Origin: Adineta ricciae
Taxonomy: Eukaryota > Rotifera > Eurotatoria > Adinetida > Adinetidae
Length of the DNA stretch: 64,000 nucleotides
Direction: 5' to 3'
Assembly: GCA_905250025.1 (NCBI GenBank)
Contig: CAJNOJ010000036.1
Location: 1-64,000 of the forward strand
The position numbers and the translations under genes were made by a program. Each line of letters begins with the position of its first letter. Within the stretch, counting starts at the first letter, position 1. The notes below the pieces were generated by a model. It did no database searches, was not told where the DNA came from, and worked only from the letters and a program-made list of their open reading frames with translations. Shown piece after piece: positions 25,101-37,194 of this stretch.

Positions 25101-26370
25101 ATCGATTAGAATCGAATATTTACTAAAGTTTCTGTTAACGAACGATGGTGGAGGTGTTGTAAGGAGCAATCGTATATTCTCCATACGATCCTGACTGTTT
25201 GGTATCGCTGTCGGATTTGGTGGATCATTGTATGATAACCGACTCCAACCGTAGTTATAGGATGATGAGACAGGTGGTGGCGATGGCATAGAGGTCCGAA
25301 TCGATGGTACACCGATCTTCTCTCGTGAACCACACTGTAAATGCACTTCCGCTTTCGAATGACTCGCTGAAAAAAGGCGCAGTCAAAAGAGATATGTTAA
25401 AGATGAAAAATAATAAACATTCCAACCTTCATAAATAATCCAAAATCCTCCACGAACAGTTGATGTTCGGCTGTAGAAATTGATATACAAGGTATTTGTA
25501 TCGCTTAAATAATTATGTCCCGGTTGTAAATATGTACACTGCGTACTTCGTTGCTCATCGCTACTTTGTAAATAAAGTCCAGCACCTGCACATTCTCCTA
25601 CGGAGACAAACAAAGGATAACTTCGCGTGTTCAATTTCGAATACAATACGAACTATCATAAGGAATCAATTGAAAGATAATAACAGAAAGTAAAAGACGA
25701 TGTTGCAACTGAGTTGATAATTTACACCAACAGTCATCACTCGACGTATAAGGATTAGGAAAATTCGGTGTTTTCAATGTACCCCAAGGCGATGTTATTG
25801 CTTGCATTGAACAGATATCATGAATAAACACATCTACATTCGAAATAACAAACAAAACGATTTCTTTTTCCCAGTATATCGTACCTGATATACATTCAAA
25901 GAATGCCATGGTATAATCAACCAATTTATTATGACAATTGCTCGAAGCTGTATTTACTCGAGTACGTTGCATGTGTAATGTACAATTTTCTCGTCCGGAA
26001 CAAGCTGAGGCAAAACTAGTGCGAACTTTACAATCCGTATAAGTAGAAATATCTCCATAAACCATGGAAAACGGTTTGCGTTGTATGCATTGTAACGGTA
26101 AATGTGAACGATTTTTCACAACAACGTCAAATGCGTCTAACATACGAATTTTCTCATTGTTTCCACAACGAATCGTCATCGTACCAGCCTCGTTTAAGTT
26201 GTGACAATACACAGCCGTCAGTGAATCTATTAATGAAAATGGAAAGACAAAAGAAAAAGATTTTACGAGGAAAATTGTTTACTTGTCAATGGTACAACAG
26301 GTGGAATTTGTGTCAATGTTTGTTGAATAGAAAACATAACGAAAATAAGAAATGTGATATCGAAAACCAT
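22173..26370 (-). CDS. Single-pass receptor with SUEL-lectin, CUB and Thr-rich stalk
   Basis: A multi-exon gene for a type I membrane protein. Exon 1 (26283-26370) encodes a signal peptide (MVFDITFLIFVMFSIQQTL). Exon 2 (about 25885-26226) encodes a SUEL/rhamnose-binding-lectin-like domain: eight Cys in the expected order, including ACSGRENCTL for the family's CxGxxxCxV. A CUB domain follows (GTLKTPNFPNPYTSSDDC ... PYD ... ECAGAGLYL ... GGFWIIYEG, about 25833-25430). Next comes a long Pro/Thr/Ser region with a run of consecutive Thr (about 24404-24435), likely O-glycosylated. The transmembrane helix (TIVAVSILFVILLVFINLILF) is near 23800-23740, followed by a cytoplasmic tail of several hundred residues rich in Ser, Asp and Glu. 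The YGR and DPC sugar-site motifs of true SUEL lectins are not conserved. Ligand unknown; no orthologue named. Confidence 0.75.
24404..24435 (-). repeat. Coding triplet tract (poly-Thr)
   Basis: On the plus strand GTT/GTC/GTA triplets repeat; on the minus strand they encode an uninterrupted run of Thr in the mucin-like stalk of the receptor. Mixed codons suggest the tract is kept for its protein sequence rather than being a pure microsatellite. Confidence 0.6.
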
Positions 26371-28554
26371 GATTAATTTTGATCAATACTGTCACTTGCG
26401 TACAACTGGATGTGTATCAATCAAAGCCCATGCATGAAAAATTGAAATAATTGGCAGGAAGGAATCTCATTCGAGTCATCAATAATTTCCATTCGTAACA
26501 ATGTTTTTTGTCTTGTCATGTCAAATAGTAATTCATTGCGCAGTGAATCTGCTCTAAAGACAGACAAAATGTCAAATTAATCTCTCTTGACTGTCTCTAT
26601 TTGATATGATTTCTAGGTCGTCGACGGTAATTAGGTCACAATTAATGAATTGACTTATCTCTTTGGTTAAGCACATCGAATATTTGCATCGACTCTTTCA
26701 AGAATTTCTTTGGAGAGAAATGACGCGACAGAGATGCGAGTGACGTCGACATGTTTAACAATACAGTAGAACAAGTAAGAGTGAACATGTCATTACAAAA
26801 ATCACTTTTACTGTGCAGATTAATCCGTTCAAAGAGAGAGAGAAGAAGAAAGAAAAAACGAACACAAATAGACATTTACTATTGTAGATGAATCTCGATC
26901 ATCGCATAGTTGACGCGTGGGTAAACAATCTTCAGAGGTGTACAAATGACATCGAACAACAACTTCCGTTCCGAAATTCAACCATAAATAATAGTAGAAA
27001 TGGGAAAAACTGGATGTACACACACTTTTTTCAAAAAACAAAACGGTGAGAACTGGACCAAATCAGTGTCTAGACATATTCTTATTCAAGAAAGTTAGCA
27101 TCCATCAACAAACACGTGCGTGAAAAGTTAAAACATAGATAATGTAATCACAGTCGACGTGTTATTTTTCGTTCTATTCAGCCGATAGTTCGTTTACTAC
27201 TTGAATAATAGGATCAATGATGAAATCCTTTTTCTTGTTGAAAACACACGAAATCAATGATTACATATTCTGATATTATATTTGTCTTAAGTTGATCATG
27301 ACAGGCAAAGCCATCTCGCATGTTTATATCAGATATTCGATAAATATCATAGTTAATCGTGATTTACATGAACTTGTGAATAATTGATTTGAGAGATGGT
27401 GACTTGTACAAGGTATTTCTGCAATTTTCACTTCAAAGCTCACGGACATATTTAATAAAAGATTACAAGGTGTCAAAACCAAGAAAAACAACCAATTCAT
27501 GAATAGATTGTAACTATTTCTCGAAGGCGTGAGTGAAAGGCAAGACGAAGTAGTTTTATTTAAAAAAAAACGTCGACGTCAATCTTTTTCTATATGAATT
27601 TTCAATCAATCTATGGCTTATCGTACCCGTGTTTTTTCGAATATTTAATTAATAAAACTATTTTAACGAGTTATATGGCTTCTCTCTTTCTATTTTGGTT
27701 GATAAATATATAAGTATACATGTCTGAGAAGATTTCATTAAGAAAATGTCAAAGTTGAAAGTCTTTTCTTTTTGGTTAGGACATTGACAAGTTCCTACCA
27801 GCCAGGTATAAGCACTTTGCGACACTGCCAAGTTTTTATTTTAGAAATAGTCGGATGCAATCTTTTGATTGTTTTTCAATTCATTAGGAACTTTTTTTTC
27901 TTTATGAACATCGTACACTACTCTGAAACAGACTAGTCGAGTTTGATGCAGCAACGCTTCTCATCGTCAACCAGCAACTTCGCGAAGTTACTCATCAGTT
28001 CTATTTCGGAATTCGACATCTGTGCATTGTCATTATAACCTTGACAACAATCAATACACTTTTCACCAATTGCAGATACATTTTCTTTTTCTTACTAACC
28101 AACGTAGATATGTGTAGGAAGAATATTGTGATTATTAATGTGAAAGAGTGGAGTGTGTGACACTCAATCAGACGACGATTAAGATTTCTGACGAAGTTTT
28201 TTCTTCTCTCTCGCGCGCATACTCGCTTTTCTTTGTCCCTGAACGACCGAAAACATCCACATACGGGTATATGCATGCAAAGAATAAAACCGTCAAATCT
28301 TGTTATGATTGCAAGACCGATTAGAAAAGATTTATTTTTCTACTGTATTTTTTCGCAAATATAAGACGAAGAAGAAGAAAATTTCTTCGTAATAACAATC
28401 ATCATCATGATCGCAGCGTCATGAATCAATTCTACACATCTCTTTCTTCTTACTCCATTCATAGAATCGACAAATAAAGAAACCACCGTATTTCTTTATT
28501 AAACAAATCATTCATTTCATTCTGTAGACATTATTTTTTGTCAAACTGAATCTA
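26371..28554. other. Gene-free divergent region
   Basis: About 2.2 kb between the divergent receptor and ankyrin genes. Only short, isolated reading frames occur, without splice support or recognisable domains. It should contain both promoters. A likely acceptor (CATTCTGTAG) ends at about 28527, some 28 nt before the ankyrin start codon, and could be a leader or trans-splice site. Confidence 0.5.
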
Positions 28555-29876
28555 ATGTCATTCACCACCGAGCGTTTTCTTATCGAAGCGGTCGAACAAT
28601 GTCACCTCTTCAAAATTATGAATTACATCAAGCACGGTCATAATATCTCGATCCAAAACAGTCGCGGCCAGAATTTGTTAATTCACGTTCTTAAACAGCA
28701 CAATTCCCAAGACCAGTTTTTTGAAAAAAAACGTTTCCAAGTCTTTCAATTTCTAATTACAGCGTGCAATCTCGATCCTCACATTATCGATCATCATGGT
28801 AAGAACGTTTTCAATTGGGCAGCAAATCTGAACTGTACGCAGGAAGCTTTATTTTTACTCCGTACCTATCCAGGTGACATTAATATACTCAATCGAGATC
28901 AATCCGGTTTATGTTCGTTGCATTATGCCATCGAACATGGTAATGAAATTCTTGTTCAAGCAATTGTGAATTACCTTTTGCAATATCGTCTTCGGTTTGA
29001 TATCAAAGATAATCATAATAACACGCCTGAAGAATTAGCGAGAAAGCTAGGCTATGAAGATCTGGCGGATTATTTGGCTGAAACATCTCGTTCGACTGTT
29101 TTTCTGTCGAGAGAAATACAAGTTGCATCGCAACGTCCAATGACGAACAAATCGAAAAGAACGATGGCCAGAAAAAGTAGTATAGCATCATCGTCATCGT
29201 CTTCGTCAACATCATCATCATTGAATTCATCGGACATTCAGAATTTGATTGAAGCAAAAATCGAATCAGCAAAGAATTCCAACGATTGGAAAACAGTGGC
29301 AGCTCTAAGGTCACCACGAAAGAAATCCATCGAGAAAAATTCCAATCAATTAAGTAAGTTTGTCATTATCTTGTAAGACTTCTTACATATTTAGTTTGTC
29401 TTCATTCGGATTTATTTTTAGCAACTCCAATTATTCAAATTAGTCATCCACCTACAAGATCAACAACCATGCTTCCAAAATTGTCTCCTATTCAACTTCC
29501 AACATCGTCCACATCAGGTGGTGAGCCCGTTCACATGTTAAATCTCATGCAGCCACAAATCTGTCCATCCTATCGGCAATCGTTTGTACCTGAATATCAT
29601 CAAACAAGTTCACCAGCCAGTCATCACCCACCACCGAACGTCCAACGCAGGATGTCGACAACATCCACACATCGTTTAGCATCGCTGACCAATCATCGAA
29701 AACGGGGTTCGAACGCTAGTCATGTCAATGGCACAATGTTACACAATGGACAACCCCGTTCATCTCTGCCACCGATTACCAAACAACGCAAACAATCGAT
29801 CGCTCCGGTACGCCTAGCCGACAGTGTCGGTATGTCCAAGATTCGTTCCAAACAATTAATCACTGCTCAGAATTAG
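28555..29876 (+). CDS. Ankyrin-repeat protein with Ser-rich tail
   Basis: Two exons (28555-29353 and 29422-29876) give a 417-residue protein. The first 175 residues are four to five ankyrin-type units, for example FLIEAVEQCHLFKIMNYIKHG, SGLCSLHYAIEHGNEILVQ and NTPEELARKLGYEDLADYL. Some are degenerate, with a short insertion after the second. A basic and Ser-rich linker follows, including a run of about ten Ser, then a Pro-, His- and Arg-rich disordered C-terminus with several RxxS sites. There is no signal peptide or membrane segment, so it is probably a cytosolic or nuclear adaptor. The head region vaguely recalls ANKRD34-type proteins, but I would not assign orthology. Confidence 0.85.
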
Positions 29877-32427
29877 TTTTGACCGATGAATGTTCGTTTT
29901 TTGTACCTGTCTTTCTCAGTTCTTTTTAATCTAAATCAGTAAAATTTGAAAAAAACATTATCATTGAGTCACTCTGTTTATTCACTAGCAGTAAATCTTC
30001 AATGAGAAATCACAAGACATATCAAACAGAAAGTGCAGTAGTTTGTTTTCTAAAAAAAGAGAAAGTACTTGATGGTTTCATTGTTTATGTTGTCATTTCT
30101 TTTATGCCAACTGTACTCTTGCGCTAGAAATTACTTAACTAAGAAGCAATGTAAGCGACAAAAAAAATCGATCAATTAATCGCAAAGGTCGTACTTTTTC
30201 TCAAGATGATGATTAATACTCTCAACAGAATAACAGCACTTTTGTTAATGGAACAGGTATAAAAAAAAGAGCTTTTTGTTATTTCATCAAGTACAACTTG
30301 TATATTGAAGGTAATTAATGCCAAAGCGAAATAACTCGATGTCAAAGTATTTTCGTTACTTCTCGGAACATTTAAGAATGTTTTGCTTGCATTTTATAAG
30401 TACAAGTATACAGCTGCTTTTCGTCGGTGCGTTCGAAATACTCAGATTTGTGAAAAAGCAATTACCGCGTGTTTTTTTGTCAATTCAATATTAGTCCAAA
30501 TGGAAATTGTCTTATTATCTGATGTTAGGTTATTTATGTATTTCGCTTAATATCCATTTGAACAAGAAAAACACTTTTATAAAGATATATTCGCTTTCTT
30601 TTTGCAGCCGAACATAATTGACAAATGAAAATCATGATTTAATAGCTCATTTCTTCGTTGCAATTAACCCACCATCAATTACCTTCTAATATTACTAATC
30701 GACAAGAAAAATCTTCAATCGTTTTCCCTCTCTCTTTCTACTCACTGATGAAAATGGTTATCTTTTGACAATAATTAAAAGAAAATAACCTATACGAAAA
30801 CGACAACATGTCAATTTGATAATAATTGAAACTAACATTATCGAAAGGTCGTATATGGCTGTATGCGCTGAAGAGGAAAAAGCTCTGCCCGTTAATTCTG
30901 TTAGCGATTCGTTAGACAAGAGAAAGTGTATATTCAATTAGAACAGAGAATTTAATCTGCGTTTGATTATTAACGAGGATAGAAAATCACACATTGATTC
31001 AGGAAATTATTCTTGACAGGAGTAGAATGAAACGAACTAGCTAATTAATGAATGAGCAAATCGAGTTCACGCTTCTTTTTCATTTGATTAAAAAAGAATT
31101 TCTTTGAAATGAGAAAAAGAAGAAAGACAAATTTCCGGAAGATAGAGAATATGATTATTAAATGATCAATTTCAAATGAACGAGACTGGATCTTGCATGT
31201 TATTCGATGTGTCATGTCAAAGATAAGACAATCAGGTGAGAAAAGGTTTAGAGATCGAAATATAATGATGACGTTAATTGTCAATGACAACAATCTTTCC
31301 TTTTTTGTTCTTTTAGACTTTCATCATCATGTCAGTTTTATTTGACGATGAAAGAATTGAGCTATGCGCAACTGCTGCTCTACGGCTCATTAAAGCTAAT
31401 TGACTTTTCACAGCAGGATTGAGAAACAAATTTGTCGTTACAGAAACTGCTAATTAAAATCAAGTAGACTCAATCACATCAAAAAACGATATAAAAAAAA
31501 AGAGAGCGAGAGAAAAGCAACGACGTCATACACTTCAATACAATGTATGTCAGCAGATGTACCGGTGTTTAAAGGAAGAGGAGATACTTGGCTTTTTTTG
31601 TCTGTACAAGTAAATCGAATTTACAGACTAATTTCATCAACATTAAATACAGACAATCAAATCATAATGATGTATTATCTGGCCAGTTTACTTAAGTGAT
31701 CATCAGGAGACTAGTTGATGAAACAAAGGAAGAAGAAATCATAGTTAATAAGATATTTAAATATCCATGATTTGCTTTCTCTTGAGATCGGTAACAAGCA
31801 TGACAAATACTTGCTCAAATATTTTTGATCGACTTGCCTACAAAGTTTGAAATCAATTAAATGGGTATCAGTTTTCTCATTTGGTCTCGTGCATGATTGT
31901 TGATTTCCATGAAATCATAACACTTGTTGTCTGATTGACTTGAAAAAGGAGAGAGAGAGAGAAAGAAAAAACTATTCTGCGAGAAGTTCATTTATGTGAT
32001 TGAAATTTCATCGAACAGAACTGTTCAGTTCATGACGTTGATCATTGGCTGTACTAGTCTATAATTACATCCGCTTTTGCCATTCGTCGTCATGTGAATT
32101 TTTTGACGAATAGAAAAACGAGGAGAAGAGAAAGAGCAATCAGAGAGAAAGGGTGACGTTGTTGATTAATGTTTTGCCTCTTCTCTTTCTGCTCATTTTG
32201 CGTTCTTTTTTCTTCTTCTTCTTGTTCGTCGCTCGTCGTCGTTGCTGTTCTACTACCACCAACATCACCACCATCCTCCATTCATCACGGTCATTATTAG
32301 ATTATTCATTAAATAAATTAAAAAAACAACGGAGTAGCAAAGAAAGGAGAGACAGAGAAAGGAAAAGAGAGAAGACCCATCATTATTACTATTACTATCG
32401 ACATACGAACACATCAATATAGATAGA
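29877..32427. other. Gene-free region upstream of Rax
   Basis: About 2.5 kb without a supported gene; frames here are short and lack splice context. AT-rich, with GA tracts (about 31948-31962) and a strongly polarised purine/pyrimidine stretch around 32110-32230. Regulatory DNA for the homeobox gene is the simplest reading. A TAG at 32420-32422, six bases before the ATG, is a possible leader acceptor. Confidence 0.45.
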
Positions 32428-33710
32428 ATGAAAAGTGGTTCAAGCAAGACATCGGCAAGCAATCCAGTGGCAATGATTCCAGCGAACAATGACGATTTGA
32501 AAGCTATTCATTCCATTGAAGCAATTTTAGGTATAAAAAATCTCGACAATCACCCACTACATTCTCAACAGCAGCAACAGCACTTCTTCCCCAATCATTT
32601 CCTACCACCGACAAAGTTCTACCCGCCAAAGTCAGCAGCAAGTAAAAAAAGAAGTTCGAATGAACTCTATCCCGAAAGTATGTTACCTTAGAGAGGAAAG
32701 TCTTGTGTTTATTCGTATTCTTGTAGGTAAAGTGATGCGTCGGAGCAGTGATGAGACTGATCCATTGAATACAAGTAAAAGCATTGGCAATTCTGAAGAA
32801 GATATCGAAGATTTTGATGACGAAGATAATGACAGTAATGATCGCGCATTGTCAAATCATCATCATGGTTCAAAAAAGAAACATCGTCGAAATCGAACGA
32901 CTTTTACAACATTTCAATTACACGAACTCGAACGCGCTTTTGAAAAATCCCGTATGACTCGACGCTGAAATAGTCTCTGAAATCTAAATTTTGGTTACAT
33001 ACTTTTAGATTATCCTGATGTATACAATCGAGAAGAATTGGCAACCAAAATAAGTTTACCAGAAGTGCGAGTTCAAGTTTGGTAAGTTATTCGAATCGAA
33101 GAATTTCTTTCGTTGCGCTAATTCAATTTTCTCCAATAAGATGAGAAAGTCTATAATTTGATTTGATAATAATATGTTTTCATCATTTTTTTTTAATCAA
33201 AGGTTTCAAAATCGCCGTGCGAAGTGGCGTCGACAGGAAAAAGCTGAAGCTAGTACATTAAAAATTAATCCTGACTTTCCAATGTCAAGTTTTCCTCCCA
33301 CATCTCGGCCCACAACCAACTCTTCCTCATCACCTGTTTCATCCGCAATACCAATCGATCCTTGGCTTATCTCGCCATTCGCGAATACAACTATACCCTT
33401 TTCAAACAACACAAATTCGTCGCACAATACCAACAGTGTACCATTTTATCCAACAAATTGTAATGTTTCGTCCCTGTATTCCTCATCACCTTATCCGACT
33501 CCACCACCACCATCCCTACACCATCCTTATGGATCATTTTCCTCCGATCCGAATGATATTACCAATGAAATAACCAACTTAAACTCGAATCATTCAACGA
33601 ATCCTAATTCAATTACACATTTGCGTATTAAAGCCAAGGAGTATATGAGTGCCATTATAGGAACAGGCAATAATACGAAAAACCACCTTCTATGGTCTCA
33701 AGGTGTATAA
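32428..33710 (+). CDS. RAX: Retinal homeobox protein Rax/Rx
   Basis: A paired-like homeodomain transcription factor that in other animals acts in anterior brain and eye development. Four exons (32428-32677, 32727-32951, 33009-33081, 33203-33710) join in frame to 351 residues. The octapeptide HSIEAILGI is near residue 28. The homeodomain begins [20 protein letters not shown] and continues [17 protein letters not shown] ... [19 protein letters not shown], nearly identical to Rax of other phyla. The C-terminus ends with an OAR-like motif ([13 protein letters not shown]). Introns fall inside the homeodomain after FEKS and within the Trp codon of VQVWF. A poly-Gln/His run and an acidic stretch lie before the homeodomain. 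Octapeptide plus homeodomain plus OAR makes Rax the clear call. Confidence 0.93.
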
Positions 33711-35112
33711 AACAACACTAGTTTTCATGTTTTTCATGCGTGTAAGCAGAGAATTTTCTTCTGTACTGCTAAGATTTGTTTTCTTTTCATATATACATAT
33801 ATATATATATAAATGATTAAATGAATTAACTATGAATGTTCTTAACATTAATTTGTGTATAGTAAAAAGAAAGAGAAAATTTATGGAAGAAGGTAAGTCG
33901 ACGTAGTAATATAATTACTGACAGACGTCGTCATCATTTCTTTTTCTTTCTAATTCATTGTGAATATAATGACGATCAATTTTATGTGTGTGTGTGTGTG
34001 TTGCAAAGCAGTTAGATGCACGCGACGAGATTAATAGGAAGGCAAACGGTTGAACAAAAACTCAAATATTATTACTTCAATTAACGACACGCTATGTCAA
34101 TTGTCTATGTCGACGAGGATTCACCTGTTTTCTTTTAGTTTCTATAGAGAAAATGTGATCAATTTTCTGCTCGAATGAACTGACGAGATAAAATATTTTT
34201 GATCGATCAATTGTGTGTTGATTACTTCATCATCATCACACCATACACAGATGATAATTGATTTCGACTATACAATTGATTCGTTATCAAGACAAATATT
34301 TCCAAATGAATATTCAATAGACACTTTTTTGTCACACCATCATCATCACCATTCAGCTTAAGGCAATACAAAGAAAGAAAAGTGAACAAGTCTCCAAAGA
34401 TATTATCATTAATAATTATAGCAGCAAAAGCTGACTTTAATGGTGGTTGAAAGAACATTGTTATTATGGATTAACAATTCAAAATGTCATGTTTTACGGA
34501 TTAATATGAAGAGTTATCTTGGATATGCAAGAACCTAAAGTTAAATATATCGTATGATGTCTAATATAGCAGTTTCTATTTCGTATGTCAAATAAAATCT
34601 TTTCATACGAGAGTGAATGTTTGTTGTTTTCAATTAACTATACGGTAATCAGGAAGAAAATGAAGGTTATTTCATATTCTATCGAATTTTCGAACGAACG
34701 AAACGATTCTTCATGTTTGATTTAACAAAGCTTGACTAACTTGATAAGAATCAACGATAAGTTAAAATGATCAAAATATTTGTTTTTGATCTACCGAACA
34801 GCATGACTAAATGTGTCGACTAAGTTTGATTTCTAGATCAATAATCACAGTCTTATCGCATGCTCTCATCGTCCTTCGTTTCATTTTCAACATGGTTTCG
34901 ATCTGATCGATCTTAGTTACGACTATCATTCGAATATAGATCTATGAGAAAGATTTCTCGATCTACGGAAGGACACATAAGCGACCTCACACTGTCTAAT
35001 AGCGACAATGCCTGCCCTTGTCAATGTCACATCATTGGTTGGAAATGATTCAATACGATTCTATCGAAGTGTTATTTACTAGAAGAGAAAAAAAGCATTT
35101 TCGTGTAAGATT
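33711..35112. other. Intergenic region between Rax and SSX2IP
   Basis: About 1.4 kb with no supported gene. It has an AT run (about 33795-33811) and a TG dinucleotide repeat at about 33985-34001. Both flanking genes read rightward, so it holds the Rax 3' UTR and the SSX2IP promoter. Confidence 0.5.
33985..34001. repeat. TG dinucleotide microsatellite
   Basis: About eight TG units in non-coding DNA downstream of the Rax gene. Confidence 0.85.
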
Positions 35113-36477
35113 ATGAACAATTTGGAGTTTTTTTCGAATTCTCCTCTACTTAATCTTACTGATCATCAACCTGAACCACCAATATTCAGTTCAACACCGT
35201 TAGTACTTGCCGATAAGCCATTACCTCCTGCTCCTTCATCAACATCGTCAAGTTTCTTTCTTCCACTAACAGAAAATACTCAAAACAACGAACAGTTAAC
35301 TAAACTAAACGAAGTTTGTTCAATGGCATTGTTGTTCATTTTTCACGTAGAAATCTCTTTCCAGGATCTTTGTCTACTTGGCCTGTACGACTTTGTTCCG
35401 AAAACTCTGAATATCGATCAAACAGTTTCCACATGTCGCCAACTAGTCAAGAATTACAACAAACTTTCGCATGAGAAACATCTTCTCTATGAAAAATTGA
35501 AAAAATATGAATGTGAACAAGTCAAATACGATAAACAAGAAGATACAATAAAGCACGATCTCGGTCGACTTCAGATAAGCAAAGACCGTCTGTCAGATGA
35601 TATTCATGGATATGTGACAAAAATTAGTCAGTTAACGCAAACAATCCAATCAAAAGACAAAGAAGTAGATTGACGAAGATTTTCCATACGAAATGTTTCA
35701 TTCGTTGTCATGATAGATCCGTCGATTGAATCAATTGTTTGCACAGCAAAATGCCCTGGCGAAGCATCAGTATCGAACTTTAGAAAAACAAATGGTGAAG
35801 TTGAAAGAAAGAGTTTTAACTTGTGAAAAAACTCGGTTAGGAAACCAGTGATGAGGTTTAGGATTAATAGCTCGCATTATTTCAGATTTGCGACGTCAGA
35901 GATGGCTTATTCATGGCCGCTATTGTTAAACGAATCAATAGTAACGCCTGTATCGTCTTCTGAGTATGTTTATTATCGACTTGATTTGATGATTGCTGAC
36001 AGGATTGTGTTTAGAATGCTGCTGAAGAAGATCTGCTATGATTATGATCAGAAGCATCGCTTATTGATGATTGAAAACGAACAACTACGCCAATGTGTAA
36101 TTGATATAAATCGGCAACTGGAACGTTTATTACTTCTTCATCGATCACCAACTGATCCACGATTGGAAATCGATGACGACGAAAAATCGTTTGAAACACG
36201 TGAGTCAAACGCAATTGTTCATATAAAGTTTAATTGAAAAAGTTTCCAGGAATGATGGAACTACCATGTACTGCTGTAAACGAGATCATTCAACGTCACT
36301 TTTCAAAAATTTATGATCAACTTGATCGATATTTATTGTATGACAAAGTTTCGACTATTCGATCCGAATACAAAGTAGATTTTATTCATTCCTCTGAGAC
36401 TTCGCTTTCAATCCTTTGTATTTTAGGATGATATCAAGCAGAATACCAGTATCCATGATCATTTTCTTCCGTCTTAA
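35113..36477 (+). CDS. SSX2IP: SSX2IP/ADIP-like centrosome and junction coiled-coil protein
   Basis: ADIP/SSX2IP is a centriolar-satellite and adherens-junction adaptor needed for spindle-pole and cilium assembly. At least six exons join in frame (35113-35313, 35365-about 35666, then shorter exons to 36477). The order matches human SSX2IP: an N-terminal globular segment (DLCLLGLYDFVPKTLNIDQ), a coiled coil (about residues 85-200, including LEKQMVKLKERV), then LLKKICYDYDQKHRLLMIEN and ELPCTAVNEIIQRHFSKIY. The protein is about 320 residues, so it lacks the long C-terminal half of the 614-residue human protein. The last exon ends IHDHFLPS and a TAA stop. The exon boundary near 35835 has two in-frame donor choices. 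Confidence 0.75.
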
Positions 36478-36565
36478 TTTTTCAACCAATAAAAATATTC
36501 CGTTCAATGTTTATTGAACATAATGAAAATGATGTAATCTCTTTTCTAGATTTTGACTATTGCTA
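36478..36565 (+). promoter_or_regulatory. 88-nt SSX2IP-NDUFA7 junction with poly(A) signal, hairpin and acceptor
   Basis: The gap holds AATAAA (36488-36493), a perfect 7-bp inverted repeat GTTCAAT-GTTT-ATTGAAC (36502-36519), and a pyrimidine-rich acceptor CTCTTTTCTAG ending at 36549, 16 nt before the NDUFA7 ATG. No donor lies between the SSX2IP stop and this acceptor. The order of signals is that expected between two genes of a trans-spliced operon. Confidence 0.5.
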
Positions 36566-37194
36566 ATGAGTTCAGGCATTAAAAACGCCGCTACATCAGC
36601 AGCTCCAGTGGTAAAACGGGATGTTAACAAATGGTTAGCTCGCGTCCGTGAATTTTTGATGCTCGTATGATTGTTTTCATTGAAAACTTTCAAAGAAAAA
36701 TATCTTTTGCTTCTAGAGAAAATTCACTCACAATCAACGTCATGAATTCGAAATGGCTAAACGGTAGATGATGATAAATATTTCAAATAGGTTCTATTAA
36801 TCATTCATTTTAGTACGCAACCAGCTCCAATCTTGCCCGGTGGTTTTGCGCATAAATTAAGCAAAAATTATTACTTAGATCGAGATGCTCGTCGTGCAGT
36901 TGGACAACCACAAGTGGTTTTTTCAACTGCAACAAATAATCAGTTTCTCACTAGTGCTGCTCAACCGTAAGAAGACTTACTTCTCGTATTTCATCTCGAA
37001 TCAGTCCGTCATTTAGACAACTGACTGCTGGTACACCAGGTCAAGCAGCACCGCAACAAGCTTCAGCTGCTACTACTTCGCCATTTTTATCTATTACCGA
37101 AGCAGAAAAACAAACTGCTGCTCTTCTAGCAACTGCAAAGAAAACATCAACTCCTATTCGTACACCTGGTCAAGTCTATAATTGGGATGGTTAA
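36566..37194 (+). CDS. NDUFA7: NADH dehydrogenase (complex I) accessory subunit NDUFA7/B14.5a
   Basis: An accessory subunit on the matrix side of mitochondrial complex I. Four exons (36566-36664, 36717-36763, 36814-36966, 37017-37194) join to 158 residues. The core RTQPAPILPGGFAHKLSKNY followed by YLDRDARR matches the family's [27 protein letters not shown] region. The N-terminal helix (VNKWLARVREFLMLRKFTHN) aligns with the RLRNW segment. The C-terminal half is Ala/Thr/Gln-rich and somewhat longer than in mammals (113 residues in human), ending YNWDG. The start is the only ATG in frame. It lies directly downstream of SSX2IP in the same orientation. Confidence 0.9.

Noticed and set aside
24525-25346. 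Long second minus-strand frame overlapping the receptor gene
   Set aside because: It mixes a genuine exon at its start with the wrong frame through the Thr-rich stalk; the in-frame stalk with a transmembrane segment explains the region better.
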